From Bacteroidetes bacterium GWA2_40_15 (lineage in GTDB: Bacteria; Bacteroidota; Bacteroidia; Bacteroidales; VadinHA17): 40,658 nt of DNA. Each line of letters opens with the position of its first letter. Position 1 is the first letter of the stretch. The stretch covers positions 1 to 40,658 of the forward strand of contig MENI01000071.1 in NCBI GenBank assembly GCA_001768195.1, read 5' to 3'. The translations under genes were made by a program, and so were the position numbers. Below are positions 8,273 through 16,292 of this stretch, piece after piece. The notes under the pieces were generated by a model. The model ran no database searches and was not told where the DNA came from. It was given only the letters and a program-made list of their open reading frames with translations.

Positions 8273-8809
8273 TCAAGGCTTTATCACATTTACTGTTACT
8301 ACACCGTTGGCATTAATTTGTAATATTGCTAAAATAGGCATCTTAAACATTGCCCCCTTGCAGAGGATTTTACATGACATCTCAACAGCTACCCCTTCTG
8401 CAGGCATCTGTTCAGGATAAAAAGGAGTCAGCCAGTTTTCGTCAGTACTGTATTGTATTCCCGGATAATAGCCATTCATATAATCAGGTGTATTAAACCA
8501 TATCCACAAAACTCCCTGGGTGTCATGGCCTGAATCAACAACAATCACCTTTTCTCCATTAGAGTTTACGAGATTAAAATCTCTTGCATTCCAGTGTATG
8601 CTTTCAAGGTAGCCTTCTTTAGACAACTTGTAGCTGAAATGATAGGTGTAAGTTCCGTTGACAACTCCAATTTCAGGAGAAACAACACTGTAATCATAAT
8701 CTGTCACTGTCACAACAATATCAGTCTGAACAGGTTGTGCCAGGACAGCATTACTGACTGGCAAGGCTGCAATTACAATAATCGCAAAAACCAATTTCAT
8801 TGTTTTCAT
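8273..8809 (-). CDS. hypothetical secreted protein
   Basis: A 178-residue product with a clear signal peptide (residues 1-24, ending SNAVLAQ). The mature part is rich in aromatic residues and beta-type patterns (TYTYHFSYKLSKEG, GVLWIWFNTPDYMNGYYPG) and ends with a repeated-strand segment (ILQINANGVVTVNVIKP). The two cysteines close together near the C-terminus (CKILC) could form a disulphide. No family is recognised. ATG codons at positions 1 and 4 are both possible. It is transcribed away from the hybrid regulator at 9085, so the 275 bases between them hold two divergent promoters, but the sequence gives no proof of shared control. Confidence 0.65.
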   Translation of the reverse strand: MKTMKLVFAIIVIAALPVSNAVLAQPVQTDIVVTVTDYDYSVVSPEIGVVNGTYTYHFSYKLSKEGYLESIHWNARDFNLVNSNGEKVIVVDSGHDTQGVLWIWFNTPDYMNGYYPGIQYSTDENWLTPFYPEQMPAEGVAVEMSCKILCKGAMFKMPILAILQINANGVVTVNVIKP

Positions 8810-9084
8810 AAATGATTCTGTTTAGTTAATAAAAAAATAAAGTATAAGTTATTACGCTGTTAATTGGCATCAGTTCACCTCCAATTTATAAACAAAGTTC
8901 GGCTATCCATATATTAAAATCTACCTCTGGCGTTACATAAAATGAGAATCCTGTTTCATTTGCAGGTTAGACGTCCGACATTTACCACCAAATTTAATAA
9001 AGGATAAAATGGTAACATTTATAGTGACTGATAAAAAAAAATTGTAACTTATGTATCTCAAATATAGATTAAACGGATTTTACC

Positions 9085-12000
9085 ATGTCTGCTCCCGAAG
9101 TGTCAATGCCATCCGTTAAAATTGCGATTATATGTTTGTTTGCCATTTTCCCAAGCTCGGCATTTAATCAGAAGGTAATTTATCCTGAGCAAAACAGTTT
9201 TCAGGGCAGGTTTATAAATTACAGGATAACCGACCCTGTAGCAGATATCTCAACACTTTGCATCTATTTCGACAGGAAAGGATTCATGTGGTCAGGCACC
9301 ATGAACGGACTATTCAGGTTTGACGGGATCGATTACAGAAGCTACCTGTTTAATGATCCCTCAGGTTCCGGTCTGGCAGGCATAGAGGTTACGGATATCT
9401 GTGAAGACAGTGGCGGAAAAATCTGGATTGGAACTATCGGAGCGCTTAATTGTCTCGATCAGAAATCAGGGATTATACATCATTTTTCCCCCGATACATC
9501 CGATTTGTTGAGTATTGATAACAGGATATTAAAAATACATGAGGATAACCAAGGTATCCTGTGGCTGATAACAGGTGGCAACATTTTTACTTTCAATAAA
9601 ATCACGGAAAACTTTATAAAATATCCTGTTGATAGTACAAGTTTTCGTACGGCAACCTTTCTTATGAGAAGGGCAGGACAAATACTGGAGGATTCATACG
9701 GGAGGATATGGATAGCATCGCCCGATGGACTGTATCATTACAGCAGGCAGGAAGATAAATTCAAAGTATTCAGAAATATTCCGGGTAATAAATCCAGCCT
9801 TTCGGCCAATACGGTAACTTCTTTATCAGAAGATGGTTACGGCACGATATGGTGCTCTACGCTGGGTGGAGGGTTGAATAAAATAGTTGATCCCGTGAGA
9901 GGGATATTCGAAAAAGCAGATCTGAAAGTCAGTCAGGGATATTCTTCACGGTACGATAGTATTCTTACCATTCTTCAGGATAAAAAAGGTCAGATATGGA
10001 CATCCGGTTTTGGTACCATATCATGCTATAACCCGGATAATAAAATGACAAGAAATTATTTCTTACCTGATGCGCGCCAGCTTAAGATCAGCAGATATTC
10101 TGATGCGCTTAGTTTAGACTATGCATTCGAGGACTGGGATGGAGATATATGGTTCGTAAATTCGTTAAAAGGTATTGTATTTCGGCTCAATCCGGGTAGC
10201 GAAAAACTATTACTCTACATTGTTCCAAACTGGGTACTCTTTGATTGTTTGTATGATAAAACCGGGTCATTCTGGTTCGGATGCGCTAACATGAATGTGC
10301 AGCGTCTTGTTCTTAATAGCCTGCCTTACCAGTCAGTCACAGTTAACAATATGTTTTCTGTCACCATGCCATGGGGAAGCAGAATATTGGAAGATGATGA
10401 AAAAAGAGTATGGTTCAGATTCTCAACAGGAATTTACAGAGCTGACAGTATAAATATAAGATCTGCATTTAATATCAGGCAATTCAGTTTCCCGGATGGA
10501 GATAAGTCGGTCACCTCAATATGTAAAGACCGAAATGGCGATCTTTGGTTTGGCAGGAATAATGGAAACGTAACCAGGTTAGCTGAAACAGGCCTCAGAT
10601 ATACCTCTTACCTACTGCCTGATAACAACAAGGAACCAATAAGAAATATTATCGAAGATGACCATGGAAATAAATGGTTCATTTCGGCTCATTCATTATT
10701 TATATTGCATTCCGGTCGAAACGAAATAGAGATATTCAAAATCAATGATGAAAAGCTTAATAAATCTCTTTCTGAGGGAGTTTTTGATGTTTTGATCGAT
10801 TCTCATTACAGGATCTGGTTTGCCACTTTTGGAAACGGCCTGTTTGTTTATGATTTAACGAATAACGATATTATTCATTATTCATCCTCAGAAGGACTTT
10901 CTATTCCCTATGGAGATTATTGTCTGAAGATTGAAGAGGACAGCAAAGGACGGATCTGGGTTCTCTATTTACTAAACGGGCTCTATTTGTTTGATCCCCA
11001 AACAGAAAGATTCATGAAACGCGGAATTATGGATTTCGCGGAAAGAGAATCCGGGTTCATGGGTCTGTTTATTGACAGAAATGATTTTATCTGGGTATCA
11101 CATAACTATGGATTTACCATATTCAATCCTGATTCAGGGTCAGTCAGACAAATCTCAGAATACCAGGCATCCGGCAATTGCGCATTTTATCAGCTGAGTT
11201 CAGGTGAGATACTCTATAATCTGGGTAATAAATTATTTCTGTTTCCGGACAGCATTCCTTCAAATGCAGAGATACCCGATATTTATATAACATCTGCTTT
11301 TGTAAATAACCTCTCATTCAATAAAGTGTTTCCTGAAGCAGACGATATTATTTCTGTCAGCAGGATCAATCTCAATCATAAACAGAATAATCTCAGGATT
11401 GAGTTCACAGCCCTGAACTACCTCGATTCGAGAAATAATAAGTACAGGTACTTTATGAATGGCATAGATAAGGACACAATAAATACATCCGCTAATAACC
11501 GGTATGCTGAATATAAACAAATGCAACCCGGGAAATACAGGTTTTGGGTCACCGGATCGAACAATGACGGAGTTTGGAATCCGACAGGCCGAACTATTGA
11601 AATCGTTATCACTCCGCCATGGTACAAATCTCTCCTCGCCATTATAATGTATGGTTTAATTGCCATTTCAATGGTGCTGATCTTTATCAGAATAAGGCTT
11701 TATCAATTGAAAAAGGAAAAAATGATGCTGGAATATGAGGTACACCTCCGTACCGTGGAGCTTGAAGAAAAGAATCGGCATATAGAGGAAATGGACAGGT
11801 TAAAAACAAGATTTTTCACAGAAATATCCCATGAGATAAGAACTCCTCTTTCGCTTATTATCGGACCGGCTGACAATCTTATCAGAGAGTCTGAAGGTAA
11901 TGAAGATGAAAGAAAATTCAAATGGATGGAAATGATCCGTCGTAATGGGATGAGACTATTAAAACTTGTTAATCAGCTTCTCGATATTTCAAAGCTCGAT

Positions 12001-13428
12001 GCAGGGAAAATGAAAGTTATACTTTCTGAGTCAGATATAATGAGGTGCCTGAAAATCCTTGCTTACGAGTACCTTTCAACGGCAGAAAGCCGCAGAATAG
12101 TCTTATCCGTTAATATACCTGAAGATCCGTATATCACATTTTTCGATAGAGAAAAAGTTGAAAAGATCATCTCAAATCTGCTCTCAAATGCGTTTAAATT
12201 TACACCTGCAGGAGGTACCGTTTCCTTCAATATCGAGATTATTGATTCTGTTGATAAAATATCACCCGCAACAATTCTGATAAGGGTATCAGATACAGGG
12301 ACCGGCATCAGTAAAGAGCATATTGACAAGATATTTGACAGGTTTTACAGTGTAGAAGGACAGTGGGAAAAAGAAGGAGGCAGTACAGGTGTCGGACTCT
12401 CTCTTGTAAAAGATTTTATTAACCTGCTACATGGTAAAATTGAGGTTTCAAGCGAACCCGGAGCCGGTACAACATTCTCCCTGTCAATTCCACTCGGAAA
12501 AGAACATTTCAGCAAAGATGAATATACTATTGTTGATTTTAATGAGGATGAAGTATCAGATCGGCCCCATCTGACTCTTTCTCATCACGACTCTGTTGAG
12601 AGGGTATCCGAAGTCATTGAAAAGAATCATCAGATATTGTTAATTGAAGATAATTCCGATCTCCGGAACTTCATTCATGAAAATCTTTCTTCGGATTATT
12701 CAATCTGTGTAGCTGACAATGGGAAAAACGGTCTGAATGTCGCTTTTGCAATAATTCCCGATCTTATCATTACAGATATATTAATGCCTGATCTCGATGG
12801 AATTGAAGTTTGCACACGCCTGAAGACCGATGACCGGACAAGCCATATTCCGGTCATTATGCTTACTGCAAAAACCACTCTTGAGGATAAGATTACCGGG
12901 TTGAAGACAGGAGCTGACGACTATCTTTATAAACCATTTAACATCTATGAATTGAAGATCAGGATATCAAATCTGCTTGTACAAAGAGAAAAACTCAGGC
13001 TCAGGTTCGGATTGCTTACAGGGTTCGAACAACAAGATATCCATGCTGAAAGTGCAGATGAGAAATTCATGAGAAAAATTGCATTTACAATCAATGAAAA
13101 CATGGGAGATTTTGAATTTGATGTCGGCGCCCTGCAGGAAAAAATCGGAATGAGCAGAGTACACCTTTACAGAAAGCTTAAAGCTATAACAGGCTTATCT
13201 CCAAGTATGATAATCAGGACTTTCAGGATGAAGAAGGCAGCTATGTTTATTAATCAAAAGGCGGGTAGTCTGCTCGAAATTGCCCTGATGGTCGGCTTCT
13301 CCAATCCATCATATTTTGCAAAATGCTTCAGGGAATATTACGGTGTTTCTCCAAGAGATTATACTAATCAACATAGCGAAAAACCTGAAACTGATAATAG
13401 TAGTCATAGATTAAATAGTGTTAATTAA
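9085..13428 (+). CDS. hybrid two-component system regulator (14-blade sensor, kinase, receiver, AraC)
   Basis: All parts of a classic Bacteroidota one-protein sensor-regulator are present in 1447 residues. After a signal peptide come about 14 Reg_prop blades (EDSYGRIWIASPDGLYHY and similar, residues about 45-740), i.e. two seven-bladed propellers outside the cytoplasm. Then follow a Y_Y_Y domain (about 775-840), one membrane helix (about 847-869), HisKA with His916 in ISHEIRTP, and an ATPase domain with SNLLSNAFKF, DTGTGI and GVGLSL. A receiver domain with Asp1231 (ITDILMPD) and a C-terminal AraC helix-turn-helix (from about 1330) complete it. Such proteins normally sense oligosaccharides and switch on polysaccharide-use genes. 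No SusC/SusD pair lies in this window, so its target is unknown; the GH2/DUF3863 genes upstream are candidates. A second possible start is codon 8. Confidence 0.93.
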   Translation: MSAPEVSMPSVKIAIICLFAIFPSSAFNQKVIYPEQNSFQGRFINYRITDPVADISTLCIYFDRKGFMWSGTMNGLFRFDGIDYRSYLFNDPSGSGLAGIEVTDICEDSGGKIWIGTIGALNCLDQKSGIIHHFSPDTSDLLSIDNRILKIHEDNQGILWLITGGNIFTFNKITENFIKYPVDSTSFRTATFLMRRAGQILEDSYGRIWIASPDGLYHYSRQEDKFKVFRNIPGNKSSLSANTVTSLSEDGYGTIWCSTLGGGLNKIVDPVRGIFEKADLKVSQGYSSRYDSILTILQDKKGQIWTSGFGTISCYNPDNKMTRNYFLPDARQLKISRYSDALSLDYAFEDWDGDIWFVNSLKGIVFRLNPGSEKLLLYIVPNWVLFDCLYDKTGSFWFGCANMNVQRLVLNSLPYQSVTVNNMFSVTMPWGSRILEDDEKRVWFRFSTGIYRADSINIRSAFNIRQFSFPDGDKSVTSICKDRNGDLWFGRNNGNVTRLAETGLRYTSYLLPDNNKEPIRNIIEDDHGNKWFISAHSLFILHSGRNEIEIFKINDEKLNKSLSEGVFDVLIDSHYRIWFATFGNGLFVYDLTNNDIIHYSSSEGLSIPYGDYCLKIEEDSKGRIWVLYLLNGLYLFDPQTERFMKRGIMDFAERESGFMGLFIDRNDFIWVSHNYGFTIFNPDSGSVRQISEYQASGNCAFYQLSSGEILYNLGNKLFLFPDSIPSNAEIPDIYITSAFVNNLSFNKVFPEADDIISVSRINLNHKQNNLRIEFTALNYLDSRNNKYRYFMNGIDKDTINTSANNRYAEYKQMQPGKYRFWVTGSNNDGVWNPTGRTIEIVITPPWYKSLLAIIMYGLIAISMVLIFIRIRLYQLKKEKMMLEYEVHLRTVELEEKNRHIEEMDRLKTRFFTEISHEIRTPLSLIIGPADNLIRESEGNEDERKFKWMEMIRRNGMRLLKLVNQLLDISKLDAGKMKVILSESDIMRCLKILAYEYLSTAESRRIVLSVNIPEDPYITFFDREKVEKIISNLLSNAFKFTPAGGTVSFNIEIIDSVDKISPATILIRVSDTGTGISKEHIDKIFDRFYSVEGQWEKEGGSTGVGLSLVKDFINLLHGKIEVSSEPGAGTTFSLSIPLGKEHFSKDEYTIVDFNEDEVSDRPHLTLSHHDSVERVSEVIEKNHQILLIEDNSDLRNFIHENLSSDYSICVADNGKNGLNVAFAIIPDLIITDILMPDLDGIEVCTRLKTDDRTSHIPVIMLTAKTTLEDKITGLKTGADDYLYKPFNIYELKIRISNLLVQREKLRLRFGLLTGFEQQDIHAESADEKFMRKIAFTINENMGDFEFDVGALQEKIGMSRVHLYRKLKAITGLSPSMIIRTFRMKKAAMFINQKAGSLLEIALMVGFSNPSYFAKCFREYYGVSPRDYTNQHSEKPETDNSSHRLNSVN

Positions 13429-13517
13429 TTGCAGGCCCCCTGCCAGGTGTAATCTGAGGACAGTCAATAATCTGCGGTTCTGCAGACTTCAGACTGTTGT
13501 TCCATTAAAATCTTAAT

Positions 13518-13542
13518 ACCCGCAGATCAGTGATTTGCGGGT
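13518..13542 (+). terminator. rho-independent terminator after the hybrid regulator
   Basis: ACCCGCA (13518-13524) pairs with TGCGGGT (13536-13542), extended inward by four more pairs including one G-U, leaving a 3-base loop. The run TTTTTGTTTT follows directly. It lies 90 bases after the regulator stop. Confidence 0.85.
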
Positions 13543-13616
13543 TTTTGTTTTACACAGTATGTGAATTATACAAATCCTTTCAGGAATTATGTAACTATAA
13601 CGACATATCAGAGCGT

Positions 13617-13624
13617 TATCTTTG
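13617..13624 (+). promoter_or_regulatory. -7 box (TATCTTTG) upstream of the small lipoprotein gene
   Basis: Exact TAnnTTTG match, giving a leader of about 70 bases to the ATG at 13701. No clear -33 TTTG was found at the usual distance. Confidence 0.45.
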
Positions 13625-13700
13625 ACTGGCTAAATATCTGAATCTGAGTTTAAGCTGGAAATAAGTCTTAGTCCGGATGACTTTTATTATGCCCTGAAAG

Positions 13701-13886
13701 ATGAAAACACTTAAAACAATTTTTGCTTTGCTATTCTGTATTGCCCTTTTATCAGGCACTTCTTCATGCGTTGTTTATAGCAGACATGATAACGGGAACC
13801 ATAAAGGGTGGTATAAGAATCAGCAGAATCCACATCATCCCTATAGCGCAAATCCGGGAAACAGTAACGGCAAATCCAGGAAATAG
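13701..13886 (+). CDS. tiny lipoprotein, basic and His-rich
   Basis: The 61-residue product has a lipoprotein-type signal ending at Cys23 (SGTSSC), then VVYSRHDNGNHKGWYKNQQNPHHPY and a Gly/Ser/Lys tail. Small proteins of this build (signal, Cys, V-Y, then Gly-His-Trp-rich sequence) are common in Bacteroidota genomes and are often misnamed as quinol oxidase subunits. It is flanked by a terminator upstream and has its own -7 box, which supports real expression. The role is unknown; metal binding through the histidines is only a guess. Confidence 0.6.
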   Translation: MKTLKTIFALLFCIALLSGTSSCVVYSRHDNGNHKGWYKNQQNPHHPYSANPGNSNGKSRK

Positions 13887-13902
13887 TTAATAAAAAAAAG
13901 CT

Positions 13903-13942
13903 GTGAGACTTGAGACTTGAGATTTGAGACTTAAGACTTGAG
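13903..13942. repeat. degenerate 7-base tandem repeat (GAGACTT)
   Basis: About five and a half consecutive copies of GAGACTT with single-base variants (GAGATTT, AAGACTT) lie in the 198-base gap between the small lipoprotein and the dehydrogenase. The rest of that gap shows no gene. Simple repeats of this kind occur in intergenic DNA of many Bacteroidota. Confidence 0.75.
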
Positions 13943-14084
13943 GAGCGCGGTTTTTATACACATTGGCCAGAAGGCCGGATGAAAATAATTATCACACAAT
14001 ATACAATTCAGTACTACTTTTTAATCACGTAAGGCGTAGGGCTCAGGGAAGAACAGGTGCGGCGGTGCGACGGTTCTCCCTCTA

Positions 14085-15038
14085 TCAGTTAAGGCAGTCA
14101 TCAACTTCATTCCCTTTCAGAAAATTCAAGAGGTTATTTGCGGCTCTGCGTTGAAGTTCAAGCATAGATTTATCGGAATACCATGCATAGTGTCCGGTGC
14201 AGATAATGCGGGGATGATTAACGAGTTCTCTTTGCCTGACAGTTATTGGTTCATCCTCAAATACATCTAATCCTGCACTATGGATTTTACCTGAATTCAA
14301 TGCATCCAGCAATGCCTCTTCACTTATTACTTCGCCACGCGAAGTGTTAATAATTATGGGCCTTTTTGTCATTACCGAGAATTTCTCCCTGTTAAGCAAA
14401 TGTCCTGTCTCCTTTGTCAGGTTACAATGAATGCTTATAACATCCGATCTTTCAAGTAGCTCATCCAGTTCAACGCGTTGTACAGATAACTCATTAAAAT
14501 GGCTATCCGGTTTATAAGGATCGCAGGCAATAACCTGGTGAAAGAATGGGGCAGCTTTTTTACTGAACATACTTCCTATTCTTCCTATACCTATAATTCC
14601 GACAATTTTGTCGTGCAGTTCAATAACATCAGGAACAGGTGGGGTAGCAAATTTTTCTGAAAGTTGCAATCCGGTATGCCACATTGCCCGTGTACACGAA
14701 AGCATTAATGCCACAGCATGATCAGAAACCGCGTGATTTGCGTACCCTTGGACATTGGCCACCTTAACACCATGCCTTGTGCAGGCTTCAACATCGATAT
14801 TATCATACCCCACGCCATACCGCACAACAGCTTTGAGGTTTTTCATCCCGGAAAGGAAAACCTCATCTATTGGTGTATGCCTAACAAGGATGCCATCTGC
14901 ATTTTTTGCAAAATCTCTCTTCTCAAATGAATCACCTTTATAATCGCTGTGAATTTTCAGACGAAACCCGTTTTTTTCAAATAGTTCCTTCTCGATAGAA
15001 TAAGATCTGTATCCTGAGTCTAGAATTACAATTTCCAT
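14085..15038 (-). CDS. D-isomer-specific 2-hydroxyacid dehydrogenase
   Basis: The full-length (317 residues) NAD-dependent dehydrogenase has the family layout: a substrate-binding lobe (1-100), then a Rossmann lobe with GIIGIGRIGS (147-156). The catalytic Arg234 (INTSRGEV), Glu261 (DVFEDEP) and His283 (CTGHYAW) are all present, so it should be active. These enzymes interconvert 2-keto and D-2-hydroxy acids. The closest naming from memory is the 'C-terminal binding protein' branch, where the substrate is often unknown. An AGGAG-like sequence lies 11-15 bases before the ATG. It is monocistronic. A decayed fragment of a second copy lies at 26328-26433. Confidence 0.88.
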   Translation of the reverse strand: MEIVILDSGYRSYSIEKELFEKNGFRLKIHSDYKGDSFEKRDFAKNADGILVRHTPIDEVFLSGMKNLKAVVRYGVGYDNIDVEACTRHGVKVANVQGYANHAVSDHAVALMLSCTRAMWHTGLQLSEKFATPPVPDVIELHDKIVGIIGIGRIGSMFSKKAAPFFHQVIACDPYKPDSHFNELSVQRVELDELLERSDVISIHCNLTKETGHLLNREKFSVMTKRPIIINTSRGEVISEEALLDALNSGKIHSAGLDVFEDEPITVRQRELVNHPRIICTGHYAWYSDKSMLELQRRAANNLLNFLKGNEVDDCLN

Positions 15039-15241
15039 ATATCTGTTTCTCCTGCAGGTGGCAATAAGGCTGCTTTTTTAATATCTCCTTTGTATTTTCT
15101 GCAAAATAGTCAAAACAGAATAAAATGTCATAAAATAAATTGAATATGTGAAAAATAGTCCTCAGACGACAAGCGACGGGCAGAACTGCCGGCTTTATTG
15201 TCACATCTGACTGCATTTGCTCTTATTCCCGGTAGCTTTTC

Positions 15242-15665
15242 TCATACCTGCTCAGCTGTTGATGCAGCCATCTTTTCTTTTAATGATTGGTTATATTTGT
15301 CCTCGCATTTTCTCCTCCACTCTTTTTTATGATTATGCCTCGACCCCGGAGCAACACCTGTAAGGAGAATCTTCGACAGGATGAACAATCCGACAGTTTG
15401 CCAGAAGGTAAGTACCGGACCGTGGAATAATTCTGGAATCAGCCAGTTCCCCAAGTGTCTCTTCGATAGTTTCCCAAATCATCTCCTTCAGATCTTCATC
15501 ATCTGGTGCTGTTCCCACGGATGGAAGAATATCGTCAGCCTCCACACTTACAGGGATCCTCTTCCTTATATACCCGAGCAAACGGTTATGCTCGTTCCTG
15601 TAAGCAGCTGTATCTTTCCTCCAACCGGCATTTTGCATGAGGCTACCAGCGAGGGGCGCAGACAA
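15242..15665 (-). pseudogene. collapsed ECF sigma factor plus small membrane protein gene
   Basis: Two overlapping minus-strand frames carry pieces of two genes. The first frame (15333-15665) has HNRLLGYIRKRIPVSVEADDIL, the start of sigma region 2, then PDDEDLKEMIWETIEETLGEL, the beginning of region 4; the DNA-binding core between and after these is missing. The second frame (15242-15454) has NWLIPELFHGPVLTFWQTVGLFILSKILL followed by a basic KKEWRRKCEDKYNQSLKEKM tail, typical of the small membrane protein encoded after such sigma factors. The frames are fused within a few codons, so at least two deletions must have happened. No functional product is expected. Confidence 0.62.
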
Positions 15666-15721
15666 TTATAAACAGACTGCCATCCAAAAGTAATGAACAG
15701 AACCCGGGATAGCAAAATAAA

Positions 15722-15753
15722 ATTGTATTTATAAATATGAAGGTTTAAATTTG
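15722..15753 (+). promoter_or_regulatory. promoter of the molybdenum hydroxylase operon
   Basis: A -7 box TAAATTTG (15746-15753) matches TAnnTTTG exactly, and ATTG at 15722-15725 lies 20 bases upstream, the usual spacing for the -33 element. The predicted start leaves a leader of about 50 bases before the ATG at 15810. Confidence 0.5.
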
Positions 15754-15809
15754 ATTATGACTTAAACAAAAGTCAGAATATCATTGTAAGAAAATCAAAT
15801 TTAATTCGT

Positions 15810-16292
15810 ATGGAGGAGACTGTTCGTTTCGAACTAAACGGGAAGAAAACAGAGATGCTTTCGGATCCGGACCATAATCTGTTATGGGTTTTACGCAACA
15901 GGTTCGGATTGACCGGAACCAAATACGGTTGTGGTATTGGATACTGCGGAGCATGTACTGTACTGATGGATCAGGAAGCTGTCATATCCTGTACACTGAA
16001 GGTCAGAGATGCTGATAATAAAAAAATTGTCACAATCGAAGGACTGGCAAATAACGGAACCCTGCATCCTGTTCAGAAAGCATTTATTGAAAATGACGCT
16101 TTACAGTGCGGGTACTGCACACCCGGAATGATAATGAATGCCGTAGGATTATTGCTGAAGAATCCTGAACCGTCTCAGCAGGAAATCATCATGGGGATGG
16201 AAGATAATCTGTGCCGCTGCGGAGCTCATGTAAGAATAATTAAAGCAATTCAGACAGCCGCCAGAGAAATGAAAGGAGGGAAACAGACATGA
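15810..16292 (+). CDS. (2Fe-2S) subunit of a xanthine dehydrogenase-family molybdenum hydroxylase
   Basis: The 160-residue protein is the standard small iron-sulfur subunit. The plant-ferredoxin-type cluster ligands are Cys41, Cys46, Cys49 and Cys61 (YGCGIGYCGACTV...ISC), and the second cluster uses Cys100, Cys103, Cys135 and Cys137 (QCGYCTPGM, NLCRCG). It passes electrons from the molybdenum subunit to an acceptor. It overlaps the next gene by 4 bases (ATGA), so the two are translationally coupled. The next gene has a strong GGAGG site at 16275-16279. No FAD subunit is encoded nearby. Confidence 0.95.
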   Translation: MEETVRFELNGKKTEMLSDPDHNLLWVLRNRFGLTGTKYGCGIGYCGACTVLMDQEAVISCTLKVRDADNKKIVTIEGLANNGTLHPVQKAFIENDALQCGYCTPGMIMNAVGLLLKNPEPSQQEIIMGMEDNLCRCGAHVRIIKAIQTAAREMKGGKQT

